Notes under the pieces: model-generated
Told to the model about the DNA's origin: nothing
The model's database searches: none
The model's input: only the letters and a program-made list of their open reading frames with translations
Source of the DNA: Hydractinia symbiolongicarpus
Taxonomy: Eukaryota; Cnidaria; Hydrozoa; Anthoathecata; Hydractiniidae
Reading direction: 5' to 3'
Assembly (NCBI RefSeq): GCF_029227915.1
Contig: NC_079880.1
Span: 15,830,001-15,894,000 of the forward strand
DNA: 64,000 bases
Translations under genes and position numbers: made by a program
Part shown: positions 34,598 through 44,979 of the stretch, in pieces
Layout of the letters: each line of letters starts with the position of its first letter
How positions within the stretch are numbered: the stretch's first letter is position 1

Positions 34598-34934
34598 TTC
34601 TTGTAAGTCGTGAGACGTACAAGAACCATTCCAAACCAGTGACCTTGATCATTCCTTCAAAGAACACTGATACACCCTGGAGGCCTTCCAAACCGTTTCT
34701 GCCAGCGTATCTTACCGCATGCATATGTGGAGTCCTCACTAAATTACATGTTTGTGGCAGAAATCGATCAGCTGCTGGTGTCAGGATTTCCAAAGCGCGT
34801 GAGTCACCGTAGATAGCACACCAATCCGTGTACCGCGTCTTTACTCTGCTCTTGCCTAATGAGTTTGCTATATTGTTCCCCTGTTCATACATTTCATAAT
34901 TGTCAAGATCTATCTTTGAAAGGCTATTTCCCAT
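34594..34934 (-). CDS. Candidate N-myristoylated small protein
   Basis: ATG at 34934 is followed by GNSLSK, which fits the N-myristoylation pattern G-X3-S/T. The next about 105 residues (RYTDWCAIYGDSRALEILTP, VRTPHMHAVRYAGRNGLEGL) are mixed and well behaved for a globular domain. The frame as it stands runs on to 34329 inside the next gene. A stop in the neighbouring frame (TGA overlapping the next ATG as ATGA) suggests that the original end was at about 34594 and one base has shifted. I see no counterpart in fragment A. Lipid anchoring would suit the membrane-rich neighbourhood. Confidence 0.45.
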
Positions 34935-35429
34935 CCTTTTCTCCCCCTTCATCATCCTCCTCCGAACCCTCCCTGGACACCTTGAGCTGATTTATGGTGT
35001 GGGCCGCGACGAGTAGTGGAGCAAGGAATCTTCCAAAGGTTGAATAGACTAGTATCCCCAGGCCCGCCATAGATTCTTGAATTATAGGGTCCCCTTCCAA
35101 GTCTTGGCGTAGAGCCTCGGGACTATCGAGGGACACCATGTTACCTATAGCCTTCATGTACATGGTGATGGCATGAGTTGACAGGGCTTTGTCAATATAG
35201 GCTTCGGTGCATTTCTTCGGCAGGAGGTGTTGTTTACCCTTGCGTGCATCCTTCAGGGCTTGACGTTTATCAACGTCTGGTTTTTGCTCGAGGGCTTCTG
35301 CTGGTGTGTCGACTTCGTCGAATATCTCTGCAATGTCTCAATGTCTTTATTACACGTCAGTAACGAACGAAGCAAGCAAGGATCAAGACGTATGGCAGTA
35401 GCACGGCGATTAGTAAACATATCTCCATT
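34924..35429 (-). pseudogene. Small Polinton membrane protein (two hydrophobic segments)
   Basis: Counterpart of 16120-16652. ATG at 35429 abuts the polymerase stop as TAAATG. The N-terminal anchor reads MEICLLIAVLLPYVLILACF, a stop and shift follow near 35365-35380, then KQHLLPKKCTEAYIDK and an open C-terminal part (MAGLGILVYSTFGRFLAPLL) with an acidic tail to 34924. The end overlaps the start of the myristoylation-candidate gene by 11 bp. Confidence 0.68.
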
Positions 35430-35876
35430 TATTTGATCTCCTTAGCCGCTAAGCGATAATGACCCCTGGCGAGCGTTGTGATCTGGTCCGCTTGAATGAT
35501 CCGTTTGTCGTCTGCTTTTTGAGTGCCAGCTTGTTCACCTCTTGCGTGTAGATTTGATGCCCCTTGTTCTGGATCAGCACCTGGCTCTTGTATATGTCGA
35601 CACCATCCTTCAGACATTGGCGATAGTCTTCGAAGGTGATGGATTTGGCCGTGACGCACTTCTTTACACCTTTCGCCTTGCGATCGCCGCCCTCCTTCAT
35701 GAACTCTTGTAGGCATAGAGTTTTGCTTTTAGGGTGATGAACTCTGTCATGATTTGGCCACTTAGCTCGTCTTTCATGAGAGCTACCACCTTTTTGTTTT
35801 TCCCGATGGGGAGAGGTCTGCCATCATCTTTGATATGTCTCAACATCGTCGGCAATGTCGCAATAAATGTGAAATA
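35430..35876 (-). pseudogene. polB: Polinton DNA polymerase B, C-terminal end only
   Basis: Only about the last 150 codons remain. The order of blocks matches fragment [69 protein letters not shown]. At least two frameshifts lie near 35510 and 35700. Motif C and everything upstream are missing, and coding sequence gives way to the minisatellite near 35880. Confidence 0.85.
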
Positions 35877-35883
35877 CGAATGA

Positions 35884-36296
35884 GGTATTACAGTATATTA
35901 CTGAATATTAATAAGTATTACAGTGTATTACTGAATACTATAGGGTATTACAGTATATTACTAAGTATTACAGTGTATTACTGAATACTACAAGGTACTA
36001 CAGTATATTACCGAATACTACAAGGTATTACAATATATTACCAAATATTACAAGGTATTACAGTGTATTACTGAATACTACAAGGTATTACAGTATACTA
36101 CCGAATACTAAAGGGTATTACAGTGTATTACCGAATACTACAAAGTATTACAGTGAATTACTGAATACTACAGGGCATTATAGGATGTTACTGAATACTA
36201 CAAGGTATTACAGTGTATTACTGAATATACTACAAAGTAATACAGTGTAAATTACGGCATATTACTAAGTACTACAGTGTATTACTGTATATTACA
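35884..36296. repeat. Minisatellite with ~30-bp unit
   Basis: About 13 degenerate head-to-tail copies of GTATTACAGTGTATTACTGA-ATACTACAAG. The unit is itself two related 15-mers. It directly replaces the polymerase sequence at the right edge of Polinton B. Confidence 0.9.
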
Positions 36297-36299
36297 AAG

Positions 36300-36941
36300 A
36301 TATTATACTAGGCACTAGTATGTATTAACAACATTACGACGTTGATAAATTGATTAACGTCGTGTGTCGGATGCCGTTATCGTCGGGGGAAGAATACGAC
36401 AATGTCGGATACGACACATTCACAGACTATATGGATCCTTCCATGAAGTGCTTTCCTCCTACAAGCCCTTTTTTCGTGCCCAGACCGCGCTTTATGAAAG
36501 TCGGTAATTATTAAAAGTTCGAAATATATTCTTTTGTCTTCATTGTTTATGAATCTTTTGTGAAACAACTTTTCCATCCTGGCTGGCCGAGATGTAAAAA
36601 ACTTCATATGAACACGAGATAAAAATTACACCGGCTAGCCGAGCAAGCTTGCCTAACCGAACCAGCCCACCTCCATATGAACAGCCCCTAAAGCTATATT
36701 CAGCAGAACTAATTAATTATTCACGAATTTTAATGTAAAGAGGAATTGTTGAGACTGAATATTATTGGTGAAAGATAATGTATTATAGCTATATAATTGT
36801 GACAAGTGTGTTATAAAAGAAAAAATAAGAATATGTAGTCTGAAAATAACCTTTCGTAACTGATTATGTAAAAAAAAATTTGCTGCCACCTTTAAAGATA
36901 TTTTCCAAGTAGTTTTTTAGAGAAATGAGAAAATAGATAAA
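36300..36941. other. Non-coding stretch between minisatellite and DNA transposon
   Basis: No supported gene. Short open frame on the reverse strand at 36377-36607 shows no domain. Confidence 0.45.
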
Positions 36942-36949
36942 TTTTCAGT

Positions 36950-37395
36950 ATCCGTGACCTAAAAGGGACATTCAATTTTCATTTTAAAATAAAAACAAAT
37001 TTTTTTAACAATTTTTCTTTTTTAATTCAATATAAAAAGAATATTTCAACACAATTTTCGTTTTTCGTTTTCTAATGAAAAAACAAAAAAGAAACTTCAT
37101 ATTTTGGCAAAAAAGTGCGCTCTCCTTCGCAGACGTTTTTCTTCTACGAACTAAAGGATTACTTTGGGTCAAGGGTTGGTGTTGAAAATCCCAAAATGTA
37201 ATATCAATTTCTAAATTTCTGATTTTTAAGAGAATTTTAAATTTGAAAATTAAATCAAATTTCGTTTAAATCAAAAATTAAATTGTAAGTTTCATTTTTG
37301 ATTTTTGATTTGAATCAAAAATTGAAATTCAAGTTCAATTGATAATTTTGGTTTAAATAGAAAATTAAAAGTTTTTAACTCATAAATGCTTAAAA
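36950..37395. repeat. Left terminal inverted repeat
   Basis: Matches 39345-39816 in inverted orientation with scattered differences. The inner part is A/T-rich with many AATTTGATT/AATCAAATT words that are themselves self-complementary, so the ends could fold back. Confidence 0.8.
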
Positions 37396-37562
37396 GACTA
37401 ACAAATCATGTGACAAGTCATGTGATAATTCTGGCCTATCAGATCAATTGACGTGAAGTGTAAAGTATTGTTTAACATTCGTAGGATTCAGTTAAATGTT
37501 GTTTGTCTTACCAGACATGAATAAAATTTTTACTGAAGAAATTCTTTCCTTCTTTTCAATAT

Positions 37563-38075
37563 CTTGCAGTCGCGGTATCCTCGTGTTGATTTTGTGGTGG
37601 TTGTTCGGGTACGAGAGGCGATGTTGTAGGCCTGGGAGGTTTAGATGGTATGGCCTGTATGGTATGATCTGGAGTATGTATAGTATGCTTAGGGGGTATG
37701 GGAGGTGTGGCATGCTTTGTGGTATATATAGGTGTTTTGGCAGTATGCTTAGTGGGTGAGGCAGATGCATGCCTCATAAGTGGCTTGTTATTCAAGTCAA
37801 GCCTTATGCCGATGATTGCGCTAGCCGGTCCAATAAGGATATTGTATATCCCACAATCTTGCCCATACGCAGGTTTATGTCAGATGGCAGCATCGGGGTC
37901 CGGGCATACTGCAGTACTTTGTGAAACTCGCTGATGTCATGGCTTACATTTTCCTGACGTTCCACCATAGCCTCAAATTTCTGTACTAGAGTTTGCCTTG
38001 CCGTGTAGTTATCTGCATTCGATCCGATGAGAGAAGCTTTGGCACCAGCCTGGGTATCCAGGAGAAAGAGGTTAG
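37563..38075 (-). pseudogene. Captured fragment of Polinton minor-capsid-like gene
   Basis: This segment matches 43853-44340 at very high identity: long shared words around the Pro-rich coding region (HTIQAIPSKPPRPTT) and GYTISLL/ENVSHDIS region. It lies inside the DNA transposon between its left inverted repeat and its transposase. Each copy has a short stretch the other lacks (near 37903 against about 44171-44195, and about 37970-38005 against 44272), so neither is a simple derivative of the other. In this copy the C-terminal membrane segment present at 43790 is replaced by unrelated sequence. Confidence 0.8.
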
Positions 38076-38640
38076 AAACAGGTTATTCCGTAAAGTCAAT
38101 AAAACGGTATTATAAATAAAATGGATTGTCGCCAAGGGTTTTACAAGCCCATCTAGAACAGACTGTAGCAACGACAGTTCAAGAAGTAAGACATTATTAC
38201 ATTTACTTCAGTTATTTTTTAATAGCTAATTTGGCATTTCGTTAGAAAAATATGTTTTTCTAAGATTTTTTGATTTTTACATTTCTCTACATGACACATT
38301 CATATTGCAGATTTTCTTCTCGAATTACCTTCTTGTCTTCTAAGATATAAGTAAAGCAGAGAAAACAGCTCTAAATATTTTAGCGTGCTTCCTTGAGGAA
38401 AATATTTTTTCAAGAAAGCGCTACAAATTTTGCTTCCTGAACTGGCTTGTTTTACTGGAGTATATTAAAAATACCAGAAACAAAGGTTAAAATTTTTTTT
38501 CTTAATTAGTATTTTTTTCTCTTGCTGAAATATTTTTTCTTGAAAAAAATATATAATTTTCATTTCTTTGAATAAAACAGCGTCTTTTTAAACGAACTAT
38601 GTTATTCCCTTTTTTATTACACTGACATTGACCAAATTTA
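38076..38640. other. AT-rich transposon interior
   Basis: Between the captured segment and the transposase. No clear open frame. It may contain a first exon and intron of the transposase gene. Confidence 0.4.
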
Positions 38641-38649
38641 TTTATTTAA

Positions 38650-39320
38650 GGTTAGTCCAACGTATAGGAGGTAAACGATGACCGAGTATATTGCTAATTG
38701 AGACAATATACGTGTTAGCCATAATAGAGTTAAACGAGCTTTAGCAAAAGCTGCACCCTAAAAATATTAGAGAAGACGCACTGACACCGCACGAATGGTT
38801 AACCCAATACCTTATCGGGTCGATTACTTTAGCCTTAAAATTCACTATGATCAAAATGTTATGTATGGGGCTACACATGTCATTGCCATTGATGGTCATT
38901 CTCGCTTCATTGTCGGCTACTCTACCATGCCAATAAAAAGCAACGCTCTTATTTACGATGATATATACAGGTTAATTTTAATTCTCGTTGTTTCACTGAA
39001 AGACATATAGTTTAGGTATTTTCTAGAAATTTCTTCATAAATTTTGTAAAGGAAAAATGCATAACAAGGTTTTGTTGGTCAAAAACATTTTCTCACCACT
39101 GAGGGATATTTTGTCTAAAAACATCTTTAACCTATTTTTTTCATTTTAATACTTTAGAAAAGCTGCTATTGATTATGGTATCTTTCATCAAGAGCGTACA
39201 GATTGTGGGCAAGAGTTTTTTTAATTCTTGTAATCCAGGAACATTTTCAGCATCTTCACGGTCGATCAGATATTTTGCCATACATGCAAACCCAATCAAA
39301 GAAGGTGACTGTGGTAAATA
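38650..39320 (+). pseudogene. Integrase-like transposase, two-exon remnant
   Basis: The frame 38795-38970 encodes the start of a DDE catalytic core (VDYFSLKIHYDQN, MYGATHVIAIDGHSRFIVGY) with the first catalytic Asp. It ends at ATACAG followed by GTTAAT, a plausible donor. After TTTAG at 39157 the frame continues KAAIDYGIFHQERTDCGQEF with the second Asp, then a frame break. A Glu-bearing third region was not found before the right inverted repeat. Upstream sequence to 38650 shows an RALAKAAP-like N-terminal piece with stops. The transposase is inactive. Confidence 0.6.
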
Positions 39321-39344
39321 TTTTTTTTTGGCAATTTAAATCAA

Positions 39345-39816
39345 AATTGTAGCAATTTATAATTAACTCAAAAATCAAAAATTTAATTTGATTTTCAATT
39401 TTCTACTTAAACCAAAATTACCAATTGAACTTGAATTTCAATTTTTGATTCAAATCAAAAATTAAAAATTGAACTTGAAATTCAATTTTTGATTTAAACG
39501 AAATTTGATTTAATTTTCACATTTGAAATTCTATAAGAAATCAAAAATTTGGAAACTGTTATTACATTTTGTTATTTTTAGCACCAAATGACCCAAAGTA
39601 ATCCTTGGGTTCGTAGATGAAAAACGTCTGCGAAGGAGAGCGTACTTTTTTGCCAAAATAAGAAGTTCCTTTTTTGTTTTTTGATTTGAAAACGAAAAAC
39701 GAAAATTGAGTTGAAATTTTCTTTTGGTATTGAATTAAAAAAGAAAAATTGATAAAAAAATTTAAATTTGTTTTTATTTTAAAATGAAAATTGAATGTCC
39801 CTTTTAGGTCACGGAT
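39345..39816. repeat. Right terminal inverted repeat
   Basis: Inverted partner of 36950-37395. Ends ...GGTCACGGAT at 39816, followed by TTTTCAG. Confidence 0.8.
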
Positions 39817-39823
39817 TTTTCAG

Positions 39824-40087
39824 CCTTGTCGTTATTCTTATTTTTTTTATTGTTCATCAATTTTCAGGTTTATTATTTTTTTTTAAACTGTTTTTATAAA
39901 GAAATGAAGTTTATGTCAGTTAAGTTAGCTATGATTTACAGTTACAATAATAGTCAAAAACTGAATTTTAAAATTTTAGAATATTCAATGATTTTGTTCC
40001 CCCATATTACTAAGTCCTCTTCAAAGTTCCGTACTTTTTCAGATTATTGCAAATGGCTGAAATCTTTACGCCGCAGGGCTTCTTGTT
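39824..40087. other. Non-coding flank left of Polinton C
   Basis: An AT-rich 87-codon forward frame (39826-40089) without domain features covers the stretch and is judged spurious. Polinton coding homology starts at about 40088. Confidence 0.45.
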
Positions 40088-40788
40088 AGGTTTCATGCCG
40101 ATCATGGTAGTCTTAATATTATTAAGGCTTTTGACGATGGCATACAATGTGTTTGACCCAGGTGCTACTAGTCTCATCGGATGCTAACTCTTGGGCACCC
40201 TGGGGTTTGAACAGTCTTTCGGCAAGAACCCTATTATAGGACTCCACAAAAGCTGTAAACGTATGGTGGTATTTGGTGGTGGATCTTTTAATTTCAACCC
40301 CCTTATCCACAAGCAGTTTGGTTACATTTGACTTGAATTCGGAACCATTGTCGCACTGAAAGGTTTTAGGGTATCGTAAAGGTCCCGCTTTGCAAGTATC
40401 TTTGATCATCTCCGCGATTTCGCTAGCCTGCTTGGTACGCAGGGGTCTCGCTACCTTATATCTTGAGGCTACATCGATGCCTGTGAGAATATATTTGTAC
40501 GTATTGCCATATAGTTTGTCATGCGGCATGTACAACATATCAAACTGATGCATCTTATTGGGTTTCGTAATGGTAAAGTGTGGATAATCGATACGTTTTG
40601 GACCCTTGATATGCAGGAGAAATAGGAGTTGCCTACTAAGCCAATGTATTACCTTTTTTGGAGAGAACGCTCTCCCTTGCAAGTAATTTGACAGCTTTGC
40701 GGCCGGTTCAGAGATGTTCCGGGGTATAGTAGATAATACTCAGCTTTTCTGCTTCTACCTCTGTAACGATATGTGATGCTTTTGACAT
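40088..40788 (-). pseudogene. Retrovirus-like integrase of Polinton, truncated and frameshifted
   Basis: ATG at 40788. The N-terminal region (EAEKLSIIYYTPEHL then GRKAVKLLA) is shifted near 40680. The catalytic core is open: first Asp in GIDVASRYKVAR preceded by QFDMLYMPHD, second in QCDNGSEFKS, Glu in FVESYNRVLAE. A one-base shift near 40140 separates the final residues, and homology to the fragment B integrase stops at about 40088, so the C-terminal domain is gone. All three catalytic residues are visible, unlike the B copy. Confidence 0.88.
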
Positions 40789-40822
40789 GTCCTTTATTTA
40801 TACATGTTAAAAACGCACGTTG

Positions 40823-41210
40823 TTACAGATACTTGTAGGCTACGAACCCTAGCAGGGACAATGATCCAACAATGAACGTGCGTTCATCATCCTGTTGGGT
40901 TTTTGAAGGGGTGTAGAAGTCTTTCAATTGCGGTGCCTTGTTGTCAGAGGAAATATAAAATTGGTACATGGAATCATCGACTTTTTCCTACTTTTAATTG
41001 CCTCTCTCGTTCCTCGTTGAACCATTCCAATTTAGCCTGCTTCCTATGTATCCACTCCTCCTGGGCCGTATTAAGCTTTTCAACCGCAAGGTCATGCCTT
41101 TTCCTCTCGGCTTCGCCATGCCCCGAGAGCTTGCTGAATATATAATTAGTCCCTGAAAATGCGAGGGCGTTTATAGCTGCACCAGGAACTATCACTGCTA
41201 TAGTAGCCGT
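40823..41210 (-). pseudogene. Polinton membrane protein between capsid and integrase
   Basis: Counterpart of 30999-31396. The expected start codon reads ACG instead of ATG (41210), nine bases after the capsid stop. An N-terminal hydrophobic segment (IVPGAAINALAFSGTNYIF), a charged helix (ERKRHDLAVEKLNTAQEEW), a frameshift near 40985 and a C-terminal membrane segment (FIVGSLSLLGFVAYKYL) follow. The Trp lost to a stop in B is kept here. Confidence 0.65.
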
Positions 41211-41219
41211 TCTTTATTT

Positions 41220-42448
41220 TCAATATTCAACACGATCAAGCCTGCCATCCAAAATATTAAGTTGGCCGTCCTGTAACAAGTACACATAGCATTTGAATTC
41301 GCCGTCTTCATCGTCCTCTTTGGTGATATGCAAGGTGATCCCATCACTCAGTTGCTGTTGTGGTCTGCCACTGCCATGTAGTATCTCATTGGGTGAGCTA
41401 CGGAAGTTCACAAACAGGGCATACTTTTCATTGAAGAACTGCCCGATGGTCACATCGGAATTCCTGCGTCTGCCAAAAATGTTGACGATCTGTTCGAGAT
41501 GATCCTTGGGAAGCATGGCATCATTGGGTTCCCCCCTCGACAGCGACGCTAATCTTCTCGATTTTAGGGTTGTAAAACGTTTCGTTGACACCAGCATAAA
41601 CCTTCATTTTTCCCGGGTCTATGAATAATAGCAGCACACCTTTGAACGATTTGGATGGTGAGTCGATCTGGAGGTTATAGCTAGTATCAGCCTTTTTCAT
41701 AGTAAGTACCTTCATCCTGAGTACTCTTTCATACGGCAGGGCAAGTCTCGAATATCTTGACATCATTGCGCTTGCCACACCCTCATTCCTGATTTTGTCG
41801 AATTCAAGTCTGATATTACTAATCTTATATGTAGCATCGGCCGGCTTGGCTGCTGTAGACCCTGAGGCTGCCGTCCCTGCATCCTTGATGACGTCACCAT
41901 AGGGCCGCGAAGTTTATAATGAATTGCAATCTGTCGTACAGGCCTGCCGCATATAGGGGTAAATATCGGGTCAATTCAAACATCTTTCCTATGGGGATAC
42001 AGAAAGTGTTTCCATAGGCTTTAACGATGGCTTTCTCTTCATCTGTACCTACATGACCAGTGCCCTTGACCTGTAGGGCTCTGATTGTCCCGTCATTAGA
42101 GTTAATCCCCTCCAATATGAGATTGGATCATAGATCCCGGTACAATGCCAGGATATTGTAGTCGCTTATAATTTGAACCTCTTTGTTATTTAGGGTAATA
42201 CGTAGATTTTTCACCAGACTTTTCCCTATGTTTGACACGATCGTACGTGTCGTATTAGTTCCTGTTATTGCTAAATCAAATAAGAGTTTCAGACTACCTA
42301 GGATAATAACATCATTTTGTGGCATGTTGGGTATGTCAACGTACAGATCTTCTATCTCGTGGATGGTCGATGGAATATGGGAAATCTGGACTCTTTGCCG
42401 GCGTCCCTTCATACATAATAGCTGTTTGCTTTCTGTGTAAGTGTCCAT
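41220..42448 (-). pseudogene. Polinton major capsid protein (double jelly-roll type), broken
   Basis: It would form the icosahedral shell. The start MDTYTESKQ leads to the conserved block EDLYVDIPNMPQNDVIILG and a FDLAITGTNTTRTIV segment, typical of Polinton/adintovirus capsid proteins. Breaks: in-frame TGA at 42128, where related proteins have Trp (DLW), a frameshift near 41898, and another in a G-run near 41530. Between these, long open pieces (41521-41778 and 41220-41597) cover the second jelly roll. Total about 405 codons, the usual range. Its 5' end faces the next gene across a 56-bp gap. Naming rests on family knowledge of the motif, not on a search. Confidence 0.8.
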
Positions 42449-42504
42449 CAATGTACCGTATGCGTTGATTATATATTTATTATAATATATAGCTGTAAAT
42501 AAAG
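42449..42504. promoter_or_regulatory. Divergent promoter gap in Polinton C
   Basis: Only 56 bp separate the capsid start (reverse) from the next start (forward). The gap holds a TATA-like tract (TTATAATATATAG) and TATGCGTTGATT, the reverse complement of the AATCAACGCATA motif upstream of the polymerase in fragment A. Confidence 0.45.
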
Positions 42505-43787
42505 ATGGCCGATAACCCGGGATATGATTTTACAGACGAGAAAGGCATAGGTAAGCATGATGATAAAGGCGATAAAGAGGATAGCCAACAGTCGAAGCAA
42601 CTACCCGGAACATCGGGGACTTCAACGCCGGGTCAGCAGCAGGGAGGTGCGCGCAGGCAACTGGAGCTGGGGCTTGGGAAACAGAACTTGGAGGAAACCG
42701 TCGACGATCTTTATGATAAACTTACCGAGCATTTAAATTTGACGTCAACTGATAAAAAGTATCATTATTTTAGGGCCGATGAGGGTAAAAAGCTTGTTTT
42801 TAGGAAGGTAACGCTGGGGGGGGGGGGGGGGGAGAACCTATAAGGAAATAGTGGATACGACTAGTATAGGTAAATTTAAATCCATTAACACCATAGGGAC
42901 GGACTTAGGACCTACGCGTCTGAAGGCCTTAGGTTTTGATAAATATCAAACACCTAACAAAGGTAGTGAAGCAGAGGCCCAGAAACTTCTGCATATTGAA
43001 ATGGATTCACTTGATGGTATCAGAAATGCCGAGATTTTCGTGGACGAGTCAGAAAGACTTATTCAAGAAACTGCCTTTGCGGGGGGGGGATATCGAAGGC
43101 CTTGATGAACGAGAAAAAAATGGACTTCATCATCCATCGCAAACTATCAAGGGCGCCCTGGAGGTATTGCGGGCAAGGCAGATCCTATATGAGGACAAGA
43201 TTAGAACGGCAGGGAATAGGTTGAAAATACTTGAGGAACGAAAGGCCGGAAAAGATGGGGGTCAGTGGAATCAAGAACTCCTTGATAAAGAGATAAAAGA
43301 AGCTAAGGATGACCTTGAAAAATGGAGTGATTTTAAAGAGACCGCCGATGAAGCAGAGAAAACACAAAGGCTACAAATTTATAGCCAGCTGAGTTCCATC
43401 AAGAATATGCTGATGAAAATAGCTAAGGATGACACGTCCTTGCTCGAGAAGCTAAAAATACTCTTCAAGGAGCAGGGTATAACTATAGCCAGCATAGTTT
43501 TTGCTATTGGGATGTTGATAAGCACCATTGTACTATCCGTTACGGGAGGGGGGTGCCGAGGTGCCGCAGGTGGTGGTGAAAAAGGGTTTGTGCAGAAGCA
43601 ACTCGAGAAGCTTGGAAATTTTCTCAAATATCTGGCAGGTAGAGCAGGTGCCGCATTGGCTGCAGTCATCGGCACTATAGTCTCCTTCCTCCTGAGGGCA
43701 GCGGCAATGGTCGATGATTATGCTGCAAAACACCTGTATATGGCCATCGCGGCAATAGCCGGCCTTGTTGTGCTATATATCAGATAG
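42505..43787 (+). pseudogene. Polinton coiled-coil protein with C-terminal membrane helices, two G-run frameshifts
   Basis: The protein begins MADNPGYDFTDEKGIG with a charged, Gln/Gly-rich head. A frameshift falls in a 17-G run at 42816-42832 and another in a 9-G run at 43081-43089. A long charged coiled-coil region follows (LEVLRARQILYEDKI and EIKEAKDDLEKWSDF). The C-terminus has three hydrophobic segments (IVFAIGMLISTIVLSV, AGAALAAVIGTIVSFLL, MAIAAIAGLVVLYI). About 425 codons if read through both runs. It ends two bases before the convergent stop of the next gene. The plan resembles a membrane-active internal virion protein, but this is inference. Confidence 0.6.
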
Positions 43788-43789
43788 AT

Positions 43790-44966
43790 CTATTTTCTGA
43801 ACCATAGATAGGCAAGGGTGAGGCCGACCCCTATAGTGATTAATGCAGCCTTGGTATCCTCGTGTTGATTTTGTGGTGGTTGTTCGGGTATGGGAGGCGA
43901 TGTTGTAGGCCTGGGAAGTTTAGATGGTATGGCCTGTATGGTATGATCTGGAGTATGTATAGTATGCTTAGGGGGTATGGGAGGTGTGGCATGCTTTGGG
44001 TATATATAGGTGTTTTGGCAGTATGCTTAGTGGGTGAGGCAGATGCATGCCTCATAAGTGGCTTGTTATTCAAGTCAAGCCGTATGCCGATGATTGCGCT
44101 TGCCGGTGCTATAAGGATATTGTATATCCCACAATCTTGCCCATACGCAGGTTCATGTCAGATGGTAGCATGTACACCCCATGCAAAGTTCACCGGGTCT
44201 GGGCATACTGCAGTACTTTTTGAAACTCGCTGATGTCATGGCTTACATTTTCCTGACGTTCCACCATAGCCGTGCAGTTATCTGCATTCGATCCGATTAG
44301 AGATGCTTTAGCACCGGCCTGGGACCCCAGTAACAGGTCCACGTAAACCCGGATACTCTCTTAGCTTTGTCAGGCCCTCGGATGTTAGGCCTTGACTTGT
44401 TGGCATGATAAATTTTGCCGATCCCCATCAGCCTGTGGTCACCATCTACCATTCGTCAATGACGACATGACTGCCTTGAATTTGTACAATGCATCCGGAT
44501 CTGAACCGTATTTGCGACAGACCTGGGCATAGCCTGAGCTCGAGTAAGGGTTTTTGTACTGTGAGAACCCATCGTCATACGGCATGAGTACCTTCATTCT
44601 TGCCAGAATACGACGCATGTGGTAGTACACGTGGAATTTGAAGATAGAGTTGATGAGGGGTACGTGGCCTGTCATGTGTTTGGCACATATGCCTAATGCC
44701 GTAGTTGCGCAATGGGTGGCGAAATTGACCTGAATATTCCAGTAGTCCAGCGCTTGCCCTTTCCAATTCACATTAACGGGGTCAACAAGGTAGGTTGTTG
44801 GGACTTTGATGGCGTATTTGGTAAACTCCGGGAATACCACGGATAAATGAGACTCCGTGCTCACGTACGGGTCCTGATGCTCCAAATCTGTAATGCCAAG
44901 TGGCCATTCACTCCTGCTACTTGTATACTTTGCAGAGTGGTTGTATTGGTAGATGTTTATTTCTTT
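43790..44966 (-). pseudogene. Putative Polinton minor capsid or virion protein, frameshifted
   Basis: The open part 44439-44966 contains EWPLGITDLEHQDPYVSTES, NVNWKGQALDYWNIQVNF and FKFHVYYHMRRILARMKVLM, a family I associate with cnidarian Polintons but whose function I do not know. The first in-frame codon aligned with the expected start is ATC rather than ATG. After 44439 several shifts lead through ENVSHDISEFQ and GVYMLPSDMNLRM into a Pro-rich stretch and a C-terminal membrane helix (ALITIGVGLTLAYLWF) ending at 43790. The middle part is duplicated inside the transposon at 37563-38075. Confidence 0.55.
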
Positions 44967-44979
44967 AAAACAAAAGGAT

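Larger units (their letters stand above)
30956..35880. mobile_element. Polinton/Maverick fragment B (capsid tail to polymerase C-terminus)
   Basis: Contains, left to right, the last about ten capsid codons, a membrane protein and integrase (forward), then Bro-N, ATPase, three small membrane proteins, a potential myristoylated protein and the polymerase C-terminus (reverse). It is cut at both ends, with a tandem repeat at each cut. The gene content overlaps both A and C, which allows the intact order to be read. It lacks the zinc-ribbon gene found in A. Confidence 0.88.
36950..39816 (+). mobile_element. DNA transposon with ~430-bp terminal inverted repeats (IS3EU-like)
   Basis: The left end ATCCGTGACCTAAAAGGGAC recurs inverted at the right end. 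Inverted similarity continues through 36950-37395 and 39345-39816, including CTCCTTCGCAGACG and GATTACTTTGGGTC segments. TTTTCAG flanks both ends, one base off on the left, and is the likely target duplication. The interior carries a DDE integrase-like transposase and, next to it, a captured Polinton gene fragment. The family name IS3EU is my best guess from the transposase and long inverted repeats. It could be another eukaryotic integrase-type DNA transposon. Confidence 0.7.

Noticed and set aside
35884-36296. CRISPR-like array
   Set aside because: The units are contiguous and degenerate without unique spacers, and the genome is eukaryotic. It is a minisatellite.
37492-37934. Forward and reverse Gly- or Pro-rich frames as separate new genes
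   Set aside because: The segment duplicates the C-terminal part of the Polinton gene at 43790-44966. Only the reverse frame is ancestral coding sequence.
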